Assembly (NCBI GenBank): GCA_003281725.1
Contig: QCBC01000003.1
Span: 1 to 64,000, forward strand
Direction of reading: 5' to 3'
DNA: 64,000 nt
Origin: Pelagibacteraceae bacterium AG-345-O09
GTDB taxonomy: Bacteria; Pseudomonadota; Alphaproteobacteria; Pelagibacterales; Pelagibacteraceae
Below, piece after piece: positions 40,020 to 50,805 of the stretch; position 1 is the stretch's first letter, and every line of letters starts with the position of its first letter. A program made the translations under genes and the position numbers. The notes beneath the pieces are model-generated. The model made no database searches, was not told the origin of the DNA, and was given only the letters and a program-made list of their open reading frames with translations.

Positions 40020-41482
40020 ACTTTTTTCTTTCTTAATAATGGAAAAATTAATGCAATAAAAGATAAAATGAAAAATGTAACAACTATTGGCCTAGTCAAA
40101 AACAATAACCAATTACCCTCAAATATTACCAAAGATTGTCTTAAGGTACCTTCAACTAATTCTCCTAAAATTAAACCTATTATTACAGGAACTACTGAGA
40201 AACCATAACGTCTCATAAAAAAACCAATTACTCCAAAGAATAACATTATCCATACATCTAACATTGATTGACTTAGTGAATAAGTTCCGCAAACAGAAAC
40301 TGCAAAAATCATAGGCCAAAGCAATCTGTTTGGCACTAAAGTAATTCGAGCAAATATTTTGGCTCCAAAAAACCCAAATATAAAAAATAAAATATTTGCA
40401 ATCAACATTGACCCAAAAATACCATATAAAAATTCTGGTTGCTCTCTGAAGAGATCAGGTCCAGGTCTAACTCCGTGTATTATTAATCCAGTCAAAATTA
40501 CAGCTGTCGTAGCACTTCCGGGGATCCCTAATGCTAGAGTAGGAACCATAGCTCCACCTGTAGCTGCATTATTTGCTGCTTCAGCTCCTGCTATTCCCTC
40601 TACTGAACCTTTTCCAAATTCCTCAGGATTTTTAGACCATCTTTTTGCCTCAGAATATCCTATAAGAGAAGCAACTGTTCCTCCTTCTGCTGGTAATACT
40701 CCAATAAAAGATCCAATTCCTGAAGATCTAAATATGGTTTTCCAAGTTTTTTTATAATCCAATATTGATGGAAGTTTTACTGCTTTTAAAGCTACTCTTT
40801 TAAAAACTTGATCCAATAATGTTGACTGAGTTAACATTTCACTTATTGCAAATAATCCTACCACTACAGGAATAAAACCTATTCCTTCTGACAATTCATT
40901 AATTCCATAAGTAAATCTTTCAATTGAAGTCATAAAATCTTTACCAATTGTAGATATCAATATTCCAAATGCTCCAGCTATTAAGTTCTTAATTGGGCTT
41001 CCTTCACCAATAGATGCAAGCATAGTTAAACCAAAAATTGCTAAAGCAAAATATTCAGGCTGTCCAAACTCATAAGCAAGCTGTGCAAGTAAAGGTGCAA
41101 AAAAAACTAAAACAACCACACTAAAAATACCTCCAATGGCACTAGATACTGTTGCCATGCCTAAAGCTCTTCCAGCTTCTCCTTTTTGAGCAAGTGGATA
41201 ACCATCAAGACAGGTTGCCGCTGCAGCTGGTGTTCCTGGAGTATTGATTAGGACTGCCGTGATCGCTCCACCATAAGTAGCTGAGCAATAAATTGCTGTT
41301 AATAAAACAATCGCTGATAAAGGGTCCAAGGTCATAGTAAATGGTAAAATTAATGCACCACCTGTGGTTGGCCCAAGACCAGGTAGTACTCCAAGTATCA
41401 AACCAAATAATGTTCCAAAAACTAAAACGATCATTAATTTTGAACTCATTAACGGTGCAAACATTAAAGAAAGGTTTTCCAT
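40016..41482 (-). CDS. tctA: Tripartite tricarboxylate transporter large permease
   Basis: GVLPGLGPTTGGALILPFT, YGGAITAVLINTPGTPAAAAT. Confidence 0.95.
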   Translation of the reverse strand: MENLSLMFAPLMSSKLMIVLVFGTLFGLILGVLPGLGPTTGGALILPFTMTLDPLSAIVLLTAIYCSATYGGAITAVLINTPGTPAAAATCLDGYPLAQKGEAGRALGMATVSSAIGGIFSVVVLVFFAPLLAQLAYEFGQPEYFALAIFGLTMLASIGEGSPIKNLIAGAFGILISTIGKDFMTSIERFTYGINELSEGIGFIPVVVGLFAISEMLTQSTLLDQVFKRVALKAVKLPSILDYKKTWKTIFRSSGIGSFIGVLPAEGGTVASLIGYSEAKRWSKNPEEFGKGSVEGIAGAEAANNAATGGAMVPTLALGIPGSATTAVILTGLIIHGVRPGPDLFREQPEFLYGIFGSMLIANILFFIFGFFGAKIFARITLVPNRLLWPMIFAVSVCGTYSLSQSMLDVWIMLFFGVIGFFMRRYGFSVVPVIIGLILGELVEGTLRQSLVIFEGNWLLFLTRPIVVTFFILSFIALIFPLLRKKKV

Positions 41483-41483
41483 T

Positions 41484-41993
41484 TTAAACTTGATAATAAA
41501 TATTAGTAATTATACCTGGGGGAAATCTTAAACCTAAAATTGTTTCAAAAAAAATAAAAACAATTATTGGAAAAATTATACTTACTAATATCAAATAAAA
41601 TAATCTTCTTTCACCCCAACAATAAGAAACAAAAATTGATAATAATGATATCGCTAAAAAAAAATCTAGCATTTTTGAAATAATAACAAATAATATAAAA
41701 CTTAATAAAGTTAAGAAAAAAGTTTTAGGTAGTTTTTTTTCAACTTTCCAAGGCTTTTTAATAGATAAATAAAAAACTATTAATGTTAAACCAATTATTA
41801 AAAGCAATAATCCTTTTGGAAAGGTAGCTGGCTGTATACCTCTATTTAGAATTGGTGGGACAATATCAAAAGAAAACGTGCTAATTAGTAAAATGGTAGA
41901 AACGAGAATTATTGTAAAAGAAACTTTAAATTCGTCTTTAAAAAAAAAGGGCAAACTTTTGTTTGCCCTTTTTTGCTTTTGTACATTACTCAT
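41484..41993 (-). CDS. tctB: Tripartite tricarboxylate transporter small permease
   Basis: 4-TM protein between tctA and tctC. Confidence 0.85.
   Translation of the reverse strand: MSNVQKQKRANKSLPFFFKDEFKVSFTIILVSTILLISTFSFDIVPPILNRGIQPATFPKGLLLLIIGLTLIVFYLSIKKPWKVEKKLPKTFFLTLLSFILFVIISKMLDFFLAISLLSIFVSYCWGERRLFYLILVSIIFPIIVFIFFETILGLRFPPGIITNIYYQV
41940..41974 (-). terminator. Terminator-like hairpin inside the 5' end of the tctB ORF
   Basis: Minus strand: GGGCAAAC-AAAA-GTTTGCCC followed by 9 T. Confidence 0.8.
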
Positions 41994-42017
41994 TTTAAAT
42001 GTACTTACTTTTTATAA

Positions 42018-42989
42018 TTACTTTATGTAACCTAAAGCTTTAAGCTGTGCAGTCATTTCAGTAAGCATTTCTTCCATTTGCTTACCCCATTCATCAGCAC
42101 CAACTACACTTGATTCATCAAGTCCAATTTCGGTTAAGAAATTTTTGTAATAGTTGTGACTCATAGCTTTCATCATTCCAGCTTCTAATTCTTTTACTCT
42201 TGCAGCTGGAGCTCCTTTTTTAGTTACAAATCCTCTAACAGTAGATAAAGAAACAGGTATACCTAATTCTTTTGCTGTTGGAGAGTCTCCAATTTTAGCC
42301 ATTCTATTATTTGCCAATACAACAGAAACACATAAAGTTCCGTCATTAATTTCTGTCAATGCTTCACCTAAATTTAAAACACCTACATCAATATCTCCTT
42401 TGACTAAGTTTGTTTTAATTGGTGCTACACCTTTGTAAGCAACAATAGTTGGATCTTTTAATCCACCTTTTTTTGTGAAAGCAATCGCACTAACATCATC
42501 AATACCACCAACGTGAGTTGTTCCATATTTAAGTGATTTTGATTTTTGGACACTAATAAATTTTTTAGCATCTTTGATGTCAGATTTACAATTAACAACA
42601 AATAATTGTGGATCATCAGTACCTCTAGCTAGAGGCTGCATATCACTAATTTTAACTTTAGTTTTTCCTAAAGCCATAGAAACTGCATGACCAGTAGTCC
42701 ATGTTAGAGTGTGTTGACCATCAGCTGGTAAGCTCATCATATAATCCATAGATACAGCTCCACCACCACCTTTTTTGTTAACTAATTGCATGTCCTGTTT
42801 AAGAACTCTTCTTGCTCTTAAAAGCATCATTCTAGTAGTAACGTCAGTACCACCACCAAATCCAGCGTGAGTAATTGCTTGTATAGCACCATCTGCTCGT
42901 GCAGATACAGTCATTAAAGGTATTGCTATAACAAAAAATTCAGTCACAAAGAATGCAGTGGCTAAGAAAAGTTTAAAACTTTTTTTCAT
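42018..42989 (-). CDS. tctC: Tripartite tricarboxylate transporter substrate-binding protein
   Basis: Signal peptide; ITHAGFGGGTDVTTRMM, MMSLPADGQHTL, KYGTTHVGGIDDVSAIAF. Confidence 0.88.
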   Translation of the reverse strand: MKKSFKLFLATAFFVTEFFVIAIPLMTVSARADGAIQAITHAGFGGGTDVTTRMMLLRARRVLKQDMQLVNKKGGGGAVSMDYMMSLPADGQHTLTWTTGHAVSMALGKTKVKISDMQPLARGTDDPQLFVVNCKSDIKDAKKFISVQKSKSLKYGTTHVGGIDDVSAIAFTKKGGLKDPTIVAYKGVAPIKTNLVKGDIDVGVLNLGEALTEINDGTLCVSVVLANNRMAKIGDSPTAKELGIPVSLSTVRGFVTKKGAPAARVKELEAGMMKAMSHNYYKNFLTEIGLDESSVVGADEWGKQMEEMLTEMTAQLKALGYIK

Positions 42990-43057
42990 TATTTCCCTCT
43001 TTAGTTAATTTATAATTAAATATTTAAGCATAATCTGTTACAAAGTTTAAGAACAAA

Positions 43058-44056
43058 ATGAGTAAAAATAAAATGAAAATTGCTATATTGTTGGGCGATC
43101 CGTCAGGTATTGGACCCGAATTGGTCTCAAAGTTACTATGTGAAGAAATTACTAACAAAGCAAACATAGTTTTAATTGGTGAAAAAAAAATTTTAGAAGA
43201 AGGAAATAAAATTTCTGGAAAATCACAAGATTTGAAATTTGTTGAAAAATTTGAACAAATAAATTTTGATGAAGGAAATAAATTTTTTTTAGATATCTCA
43301 AAAGGTAAAAATCATAAATATAATTTATCTGAATGCTCAAAAGAGTCAGGGGAAAGTGTTCTAGAGGCTCTTAACTTAGCATTAGATCTTGCGAAACAAA
43401 ATAAAATAGATGCTATTAACTTTGGTCCATTTAATAAGACAAGTATGAAGATGGGTGGAAATACCCATCCTGATGAACTTCATTTAATGGCTGAAAAATT
43501 AGATGTAAAAAATTTTTTCTGTGAATTTAATGTTGTAGACAACTTTTGGACTGCTAGAGTTACATCGCACATACCTATTAGAGAGGTACCTGAACATGTT
43601 AAGAAAGAAAAAATTATTAAACCAATAAAACTTATAAATAATACAATGAGACTTAATGGAATTAAAAATCCACGTGTAGCTGTACAAGCATTAAATCCTC
43701 ATGCAGAGTTTGGTATTGAGGAAAAAAATGAGATAATTCCAGCAATAGAAGAGGCAAAAAAACAAGGTATTAATGCAGATGGTCCTTTGCCATGTGATAC
43801 TTCTTTTATTACAGCTTATAAAAATAAAAATCATGATTGTATAGTCGGCATGTATCATGATGCACTACAATCTGGTCTCAAAGCATTTGGTTTTGATAAA
43901 GGTGTTACAGTTCAAGGTGGTTTACCACTACCTATTACTACACCAGCTCATGGTACAGCTTTTGATATTGCAGGAAAAAATAAAGCAAACTTAGAACCTA
44001 CCTTGCAATCATTTAAGATAGCACTAACGATGGCAGAAAATAAATCCAAACAATGA
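43058..44056 (+). CDS. pdxA: PdxA-family 4-phosphohydroxythreonine dehydrogenase-like protein
   Basis: [76 protein letters not shown]. Confidence 0.92.
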   Translation: MSKNKMKIAILLGDPSGIGPELVSKLLCEEITNKANIVLIGEKKILEEGNKISGKSQDLKFVEKFEQINFDEGNKFFLDISKGKNHKYNLSECSKESGESVLEALNLALDLAKQNKIDAINFGPFNKTSMKMGGNTHPDELHLMAEKLDVKNFFCEFNVVDNFWTARVTSHIPIREVPEHVKKEKIIKPIKLINNTMRLNGIKNPRVAVQALNPHAEFGIEEKNEIIPAIEEAKKQGINADGPLPCDTSFITAYKNKNHDCIVGMYHDALQSGLKAFGFDKGVTVQGGLPLPITTPAHGTAFDIAGKNKANLEPTLQSFKIALTMAENKSKQ

Positions 44057-45228
44057 CAAAAATTAAAGATATTAGAACTTCCATTTATAAATGGACAGGT
44101 GAAATAGTTCCACCATCTCAAAATTTTTGTACAAACCCAACTGATACTCTTAGAGAGTCTGGAGATAAGATGAAATCATTTAGATTTCATCAATGGATGG
44201 TATGCGAAGTTATAGCTGATGACGGAACTGTTGGTTTGGGTAATGCCGCGCTCGCACCAGAAGTAACAAAAAAAGCAATTGATTGTTATTTAAAAGATTT
44301 AGTAATTGGTGAAGACCCTTTTGATTACAATTATTTATGGGACAAAATGTATAGAAGCACTATGGCCTGGGGAAGAAAAGGTATCGGAATGATTGGAATT
44401 TCAGCAATCGATCTTGGAATTTGGGACTTAATGGGGAAATTAAAAAAAAAACCAGTATTTGAATTGCTAGGAGGTAGAACTAAAGATAAGATTCCAGTAT
44501 ATGCCTCAAAGTTATATAGCCAACCAATAAAAGATTTACAAATAGAAGCTGAAAAATATTTAAATGAAGGTTTTAAAATGTTTAAAATGCGCTTTGGTTG
44601 GGGACCTAAAGACGGTGCAGAAGGAATAAAAAAAAATATTGAATTAGTAAATGCTGTTAGAGAAGTTGTTGGATACGAAACTGATCTTATGCTTGAGGCT
44701 TATATGGGATGGGATTTAGAATATTCAAAAAAAATAATACCTGAGCTAATAAAATTCAAACCAAAATGGTTAGAAGAGCCAGTAATACCTGATGATATTC
44801 CTGGATATGCAGAATTAAATGCTATGGGAGATGTTCCTATTGCAGGAGGTGAGCATGAGTTCAGTTATTTAGGCTTTAAACATTTATTGGAACTTAAAGC
44901 AGTCAGTTTTATTCAATATGATGCAAATAGAGTTGGAGGTATAACACCTGGACATAAAATAAATACATTAGCAGAAAAGTATGGAGTGCCTGTTATTCCT
45001 CATGCTGGTCAAATGCATAACTATCATTTAACGATGGCGCATAACAACTGCCCTTTTTCAGAATTTTTTCCTGTTCACCAAGTCGAGATAGGAAATGAGT
45101 TATTTTATTATTTATTTAAAGGGGAACCTGAACCCAAAAATGGTTTTATTAATTTAGATGATAATACTCCTGGACTAGGGATTTCTATTAATGAAAAATA
45201 TAAATCTGATTTTAAAATTGTGGAATAG
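44053..45228 (+). CDS. Enolase superfamily (mandelate racemase/muconate lactonizing) sugar-acid dehydratase, RhmD-like
   Basis: [58 protein letters not shown]. Confidence 0.85.
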   Translation: MTKIKDIRTSIYKWTGEIVPPSQNFCTNPTDTLRESGDKMKSFRFHQWMVCEVIADDGTVGLGNAALAPEVTKKAIDCYLKDLVIGEDPFDYNYLWDKMYRSTMAWGRKGIGMIGISAIDLGIWDLMGKLKKKPVFELLGGRTKDKIPVYASKLYSQPIKDLQIEAEKYLNEGFKMFKMRFGWGPKDGAEGIKKNIELVNAVREVVGYETDLMLEAYMGWDLEYSKKIIPELIKFKPKWLEEPVIPDDIPGYAELNAMGDVPIAGGEHEFSYLGFKHLLELKAVSFIQYDANRVGGITPGHKINTLAEKYGVPVIPHAGQMHNYHLTMAHNNCPFSEFFPVHQVEIGNELFYYLFKGEPEPKNGFINLDDNTPGLGISINEKYKSDFKIVE

Positions 45229-45232
45229 TTAA

Positions 45233-46675
45233 TTAACCTTTAATACCCATGTGAGTATATTTCACATTCAAATAATCCTTTATAGCCATAGAACCACCTT
45301 CTCTACCATATCCACTTTGTTTAATTCCACCAAAAGGAGCTTCAGCAATAGCTATGAAACCAGTATTTACTCCTACTGTTCCAGTTTCCAATTGTTCTGA
45401 GGCTAAATGAGCTGTTTCCATAGAGTTTGTACAAACATAACTGCTTAATCCAAGTTCATGATTATTAGCTCTTTCAATAACTTCATCAAAAGATTTAAAA
45501 GAGAGCATTGGAACTAATGGTCCAAAAGGTTCTTCTTTCATTATGGTAAAATTATCTTTAACATCATCAAATACTGTTGGTTCATAAAAAAATCCTTTAT
45601 TAAAGCCTGCTGGTCTTTTTCCACCAAGTAAAACCTTGGCTCCTTCTTTTTTAGTTTTTTCAACTAGAGCTTCAATCTCATTCAATCTCTTTTGGGTTGT
45701 TAAGGGTCCTAGTTGGGTATCTGGATCCATACCATTGCCAATTTTTAATTTTTTTGTTTTTTCTACAAATAGATTAATAAATTCATCTTTTTTTTCTTCT
45801 TGGATATAAAATCTATTGGGAGATATACATACTTGTCCATTATTTCTAAATTTTGCTGCAATTGCCATATCTGTAGCTTTTTTTATATCTGCATCCTTAA
45901 ATACTATAAAAGGTGAGTGGCCACTTAACTCCATAGTTACTCTTTGAACCTTATCAGCAGCTTGTTTTAATATTAATTTTCCTACTCTTGAGGAACCGGT
46001 TATAGATATTTTTTTAATTATATCTGAAGCAATTAATTGTTGAGCAATACTTGGAGGATCTCCTGATAATAAATTTACAACACCTGAGGGAACTCCACAT
46101 TCTTTACAAATATCTACCATTTCCATAACAACCCCTGGAGTAATAACATCTGGTTTTATGATTACAGAACAACCTGCCGCTAAAGCAGTTGCTATTTTTC
46201 TAGCAGATAATACTGCAGGAAAATTCCAGGGAGATAATGCTGCTACCACTCCTACTGGTTGATAGTAAACATGAACTCTTGTATCTTCGAATCTACTTTC
46301 AACAGTTTGACCAAAAATTCTTTTTGTTTCTTCTGCATTCCATTCAAAAATATCTGCAGCACCATTAATCTCTCCTTTTGCTTCTGCTAATGGTTTGCCA
46401 ACTTCTAAAGTCATCCACTTAGCAAGTACATCTTGTTTTTCTCTCATCCTGTCAGCAATTCGTCTGATTATATAAGATCTTTGCCAAGGAGCAGTTTTCC
46501 TCCAAACTTCTAATCCTTTTTTTGCAGAATTTAACGCTCTATCAACATCTTGGGGAGTAGCCTTAGAAGCCTTACCAATCACTTCTTCAGTAGCAGGATT
46601 TATTACCTCATAAGTACCATTATCAGATGATTGTTGCCATTTTCCATCAATAAATTGACCAAATTTTTCGTACAT
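45233..46675 (-). CDS. Aldehyde dehydrogenase, succinate-semialdehyde/lactaldehyde DH-like
   Basis: LSPWNFPAVLSARKIATALAAGCSVIIKP, FRNNGQVCISPNRFYI, EEPFGPLVP. Confidence 0.93.
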   Translation of the reverse strand: MYEKFGQFIDGKWQQSSDNGTYEVINPATEEVIGKASKATPQDVDRALNSAKKGLEVWRKTAPWQRSYIIRRIADRMREKQDVLAKWMTLEVGKPLAEAKGEINGAADIFEWNAEETKRIFGQTVESRFEDTRVHVYYQPVGVVAALSPWNFPAVLSARKIATALAAGCSVIIKPDVITPGVVMEMVDICKECGVPSGVVNLLSGDPPSIAQQLIASDIIKKISITGSSRVGKLILKQAADKVQRVTMELSGHSPFIVFKDADIKKATDMAIAAKFRNNGQVCISPNRFYIQEEKKDEFINLFVEKTKKLKIGNGMDPDTQLGPLTTQKRLNEIEALVEKTKKEGAKVLLGGKRPAGFNKGFFYEPTVFDDVKDNFTIMKEEPFGPLVPMLSFKSFDEVIERANNHELGLSSYVCTNSMETAHLASEQLETGTVGVNTGFIAIAEAPFGGIKQSGYGREGGSMAIKDYLNVKYTHMGIKG

Positions 46676-46776
46676 AATTCTAACTTAACATTACCTCTAG
46701 TTGTGTCCACTATGTAATTTTTACACATTAAAAAAAATTGTTACAATGGTATTTTAAAAAAAACAAAAGGAGTTGT

Positions 46777-47103
46777 ATGAAAGCATACATAATGGGAAAC
46801 TACACTGAAAAAGCATTTCAAGGTTTTTTAAAAGACCCAAAAACTGATAGAAAAGCAGTTGTAGAACAATTGACAAAAGCTATGGGTGGTACAATGCATA
46901 GTATGGATATTGTTAGAGGATCTTATGACTTTGTAGTTGTAAATGAGTTAAACAGTTTTGAAGATTTTGCAGCTGTTAAACTTGTAGTGGAAGCATCTGG
47001 AGCAGTTAAAAACTTAACTATGCTAGAGGCAATAGATTTTACTAAAGCAACAATTAAAGCAAGCGAAGTTGCTTCTAGTCAATACAAAGCACCAGGACAA
47101 TAA
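46777..47103 (+). CDS. GYD-domain protein; start set to 46777 (MKAYIMGNYTEKAF)
   Basis: GGTMHSMDIVRGSYDFVVVNELNSFEDFAAVKLVVEASGAV; aaaggag upstream of 46777. Confidence 0.8.
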   Translation: MKAYIMGNYTEKAFQGFLKDPKTDRKAVVEQLTKAMGGTMHSMDIVRGSYDFVVVNELNSFEDFAAVKLVVEASGAVKNLTMLEAIDFTKATIKASEVASSQYKAPGQ

Positions 47104-47112
47104 TTAATTTAT

Positions 47113-47136
47113 ACTTCCAGTACGCGGGCTGGAAGT
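47113..47136 (+). terminator. Rho-independent-like terminator after the GYD gene
   Basis: ACTTCCAG-TACGCGGG-CTGGAAGT stem, AT-rich tail. Confidence 0.7.
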
Positions 47137-47144
47137 AAATTATT

Positions 47145-47615
47145 TTATTTTTTTAATTGTGAAGAAAATTTCAAATTTTTATCATCAAACTTTTCTAAAT
47201 TACTTTTAATGTAATTATCCATTATTTGGATTTTTTCATTCTCAAATTCAGCAACTTTTCTTGTATTAAGATCAACATACAATGCAAGCACCTCAATGGT
47301 TGAAGCCAAAAATTTCTTTTCTTTATGGATCATTTCCATTTTGTACTGAAGTCTTTTTTTATCATGATCGAAGTAAACTAAATTTACATCAACTACATCA
47401 TCAATTTTCAACTCTTGATTATAAGTAATATTAGATTCTACAATCATTGTACTTTTTCCAGTAGTTTTTGCTGAGTGTTCACCCATTTTAAAAGTATCAT
47501 TTAAAACATCTGCCCCAAACTTATCAAATATCAAAAGATAATAAGACACATTCATATGATTATTGTAATCAATCCAGTCTTTAATTATTTTTTGTGAACT
47601 TAAAAAAACCGACAT
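47145..47615 (-). CDS. 4HBT-type thioesterase
   Basis: WIDYNNHMNVSYYLLIFDKFGADVL hotdog motif. Confidence 0.85.
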   Translation of the reverse strand: MSVFLSSQKIIKDWIDYNNHMNVSYYLLIFDKFGADVLNDTFKMGEHSAKTTGKSTMIVESNITYNQELKIDDVVDVNLVYFDHDKKRLQYKMEMIHKEKKFLASTIEVLALYVDLNTRKVAEFENEKIQIMDNYIKSNLEKFDDKNLKFSSQLKK

Positions 47616-47636
47616 GACTTTAAGGATTTTGATTTT

Positions 47637-48008
47637 TTAATGATTTGGATTATCGTTGTCTACAACGAGACATATTTCAGATTTTGTTAAAAATCTTCGT
47701 CCTGTGCCATTGTCTAAAGAAAACATTCCACCAATGCCTTTGACTGCATCAATTGTAAGATCTGTGTGTTTCCATTTTTCGTATTGGTCAGCATTCATAT
47801 AAAAAGGAACTCCACCAATTTCCCCTAATTTTATATCATTATCCCCTAAAGGAAATTCACCCTCTTGAAAACACATTGGAGCACTTCCATCACAACATCC
47901 TCCAGATTGATGAAACATTAATTTTTTCCCATATCTTTCTTGGAGTTCTGATAATAAATTTAGTGCTGAGTGAGTTGCTGATACTTTCATTTTTAATCTC
48001 TGGCCCAT
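47637..48008 (-). CDS. DUF779 family protein
   Basis: GKKLMFHQSGGCCDGSAPMCF, CLVVDNDNPN; adjacent to ALDH. Confidence 0.92.
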   Translation of the reverse strand: MGQRLKMKVSATHSALNLLSELQERYGKKLMFHQSGGCCDGSAPMCFQEGEFPLGDNDIKLGEIGGVPFYMNADQYEKWKHTDLTIDAVKGIGGMFSLDNGTGRRFLTKSEICLVVDNDNPNH

Positions 48009-48042
48009 GATTACGAATCATGGACCAGTATATATTATTTGT

Positions 48043-49779
48043 TTAAAAGAAGCCTAATTTCTTTTCAGCATAAGACACGTGTAAGTTCTTATTCTGTCTA
48101 TAATGACTAAGCATCATTTTATGAGTCTCTCTTCCAACTCCTGATTGTTTGTAACCACCAAATGGTGAGTGAGCTGGATATGCGTGATAACAATTAGTCC
48201 ACACAATTCCTGCTTGTATTGCTCTACCCATTCTGTAGGCAATATTTCCATTTCTAGTCCAAACACCTGCGCCTAAACCATAAAGAGTGTCATTAGCAAT
48301 TTCTAATGCTTCTGCTTCATCTTTAAATTTAATCACAGATACTACAGGTCCAAAGATTTCCTCTTGAGAGATACGAGATTTGTTGTTGGTCTCAAAAATT
48401 GTAGGTTGGATATAATTCCCTTTTTCCAGACCACTATTTAATTTACCAACAGCTCCTCCAGTTAGAACTTTTGCACCTTCTTTTTTTCCAAGATCGAGGT
48501 ATGATTTTATCTTTTCCATTTGTTCAACTGAAGCTTGAGCTCCAATCATAGTTTCCATTTTTAATGGATTATCCTGAACAACTGCTTTAGTTCTAGCAAT
48601 ACATTTCTCCATAAATTTATCATAGATAGACTCTTGAACTAATGCTCTACTTGGACAAGTACATACTTCACCTTGGTTTAAGTTAAACATTACAAAACCC
48701 TCAACACATTTATCTAAGAAATCATCATCTTTTTCCATGATATCTTCAAAGAAAATGTTTGGAGATTTTCCACCTAATTCCAACGTGATTGGAATAATGT
48801 TTTGAGCAGCGTACTGCATGATCAATCTTCCTGTAGAAGTTTCACCTGTAAAAGCAACTTTTGCGACTCTTTTAGAAGACGCTAAAGGTTTACCGGCTTC
48901 TAAACCAAAACCGCTTACTATATTTACAACTCCTGGAGGCAATAAATCACCAATCAGTTCCATCATAACCATAATTGAAGCTGGTGTTTGTTCTGCTGGT
49001 TTTAAAACAGAGCAATTACCTGCAGCTAAGGCCGGAGCTAATTTCCATGTTGCCATTAACAGTGGAAAATTCCATGGAACAATCTGACCAACTACTCCTA
49101 ATGGTTCAGGTATATTGTAAGAGTATTGTGAATTACTAATCTCAGCAACAGAACCTTCTTCAGCTCTTATTACTCCAGCAAAATATCTCCAGTGGTCAAT
49201 TACCAATGGTAAATCTGCTGCCATACACTCTCTTATAGGTTTTCCATTATCTAAACACTCAGCTGTAGCTAATAAATTTAGATTTTTTTCAAGAACATCA
49301 GCTATTTTCATCATTATATTTGATCTTGTAGTAATGTCCGTTTTTCCCCATGTTGTAAAAGCTGCGTGAGCTGCATCTAATGCTGCCTCCACATCTTTTT
49401 CATTTGATCTTGCAACTGAACAGATAGTCTCATTTGATATCGGGCTAGGATTATCAAAATACTTGCCTGATAAAGGTTCTACAAATTTTCCATTAATGTA
49501 GTTTCCATACTTCGATTTGAATGGAAATTTTACCTTTAAATGAGATGTATCTAAAACAGATGACACTTTCATTGCTTCTGCACTCATTTTTTTTCTCCTC
49601 TTTTTATTTTTAGTTGATTTAATGTTATTGTTTTTTCTAGATCTTTTTAAACGTTTCTTAGTCGCAGTTTTTTTTGCAACTTTTTTTTTCGTTTTTATTT
49701 TTTTTCTAGATAATTTGACCAATTTTAATTTTCTATTTTTGGTCTTTTGATTTGCTATTTTTTTTCTTTTAATAGCCAT
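48043..49779 (-). CDS. Aldehyde dehydrogenase (ExaC/AldB-like) with in-frame Lys/Arg-rich N-terminal extension; alternative start 49587
   Basis: ALDH motifs ([60 protein letters not shown]); ATG at 49587 preceded by AGAGGAG. Confidence 0.9.
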   Translation of the reverse strand: MAIKRKKIANQKTKNRKLKLVKLSRKKIKTKKKVAKKTATKKRLKRSRKNNNIKSTKNKKRRKKMSAEAMKVSSVLDTSHLKVKFPFKSKYGNYINGKFVEPLSGKYFDNPSPISNETICSVARSNEKDVEAALDAAHAAFTTWGKTDITTRSNIMMKIADVLEKNLNLLATAECLDNGKPIRECMAADLPLVIDHWRYFAGVIRAEEGSVAEISNSQYSYNIPEPLGVVGQIVPWNFPLLMATWKLAPALAAGNCSVLKPAEQTPASIMVMMELIGDLLPPGVVNIVSGFGLEAGKPLASSKRVAKVAFTGETSTGRLIMQYAAQNIIPITLELGGKSPNIFFEDIMEKDDDFLDKCVEGFVMFNLNQGEVCTCPSRALVQESIYDKFMEKCIARTKAVVQDNPLKMETMIGAQASVEQMEKIKSYLDLGKKEGAKVLTGGAVGKLNSGLEKGNYIQPTIFETNNKSRISQEEIFGPVVSVIKFKDEAEALEIANDTLYGLGAGVWTRNGNIAYRMGRAIQAGIVWTNCYHAYPAHSPFGGYKQSGVGRETHKMMLSHYRQNKNLHVSYAEKKLGFF

Positions 49780-49896
49780 AATTCATTTAACTAGATATTG
49801 TTTAAAGTTACTATTTTTATTAATTATTATTTTCTACCTATAATTGTAAAATACCATATATTGTGTTTGCAATTTTAATTATTAATATTTTTTTGT

Positions 49897-50805
49897 ATGG
49901 ATAAAAATTTTTTTAAAACAACAAGAATATTAGATGGTGGAATGGGTCAGGAACTTCTTAGTAGAGGGATGAAGCCTAAGGGAACTTTATGGAGCGCTAG
50001 TGCACTTTTAGATGAAAATTATCATGATCTTATACTAAATGCCCATTTAGATTATATCAAAGCAGGAGCAGAGGTTATCGTTACAAATACATTCGCAACT
50101 AGACGAATTAGATTAGTAGAAAATAAAGTTGAGTATAAGTTTAAATATTTGAATACTAAAGCAGGTGAAATTGCAAAAAAAACGAAAGATGATTATCCAA
50201 ATATTTTGATTGCTGGGGGGCTTCCTCCTCAAAATTCAACTTATAAAGCTGACGATAGATCCGAGGATATAATAAAAGATGATTTTTATAATCAAGCCAA
50301 GTTAATAAACCCATTCATTGACTTTTTTTATTTTGACGTTTTGAGCAGTATTAAGGAGATAAATGTTGCAACCCAAAGTATTGAAGAATTCAACAAACCT
50401 TATTTGATAGGGGTCCATATTTCTGAAGGTACTAAATTACCCAGTGGTGAAAAAATTTCAGGACTATTAGATAAATTAAAAAATCAAAAATTACTTGGTG
50501 TTATTCTGTCTTGTGTTTCCCCTGAAAACTATAAGTTAAATTTAAATGAAATTAAAAGCTTAGGAGTTCCATTTGGATTTAAATTGAATGGATATTTAAA
50601 AACTGCACCATTATCTAATAATAATAAAACTAGTAATAAAAATGATTTTTTACAACCAAATGAGTTTTTAGGTAAAAGAGAGGATTTATCTCCTAATAAA
50701 ATGCTAGAGTTTGTAAAAGAGTTTAAAGATTCTGGGGCTACAATTTTAGGTGGGTGTTGTGAAACTACTCCAGCACATATTAAATTATTTGCATCAATTA
50801 AGTAA
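49897..50805 (+). CDS. Homocysteine S-methyltransferase family protein
   Basis: RILDGGMGQELLSRG, AGAEVIVTNTFATRR, GATILGGCCETTPAHI. Confidence 0.9.
   Translation: MDKNFFKTTRILDGGMGQELLSRGMKPKGTLWSASALLDENYHDLILNAHLDYIKAGAEVIVTNTFATRRIRLVENKVEYKFKYLNTKAGEIAKKTKDDYPNILIAGGLPPQNSTYKADDRSEDIIKDDFYNQAKLINPFIDFFYFDVLSSIKEINVATQSIEEFNKPYLIGVHISEGTKLPSGEKISGLLDKLKNQKLLGVILSCVSPENYKLNLNEIKSLGVPFGFKLNGYLKTAPLSNNNKTSNKNDFLQPNEFLGKREDLSPNKMLEFVKEFKDSGATILGGCCETTPAHIKLFASIK

Noticed and set aside
40359-40757. 132-aa plus ORF inside tctA
   Set aside because: Antisense to conserved TctA coding sequence.
48818-49087. Plus ORF antisense to ALDH
   Set aside because: Shadow ORF.
49790-49896. Possible SAM riboswitch before the homocysteine methyltransferase
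   Set aside because: Looked for SAM-II/SAM-V-like signals; the region is simple AT-rich DNA with no convincing pseudoknot elements.
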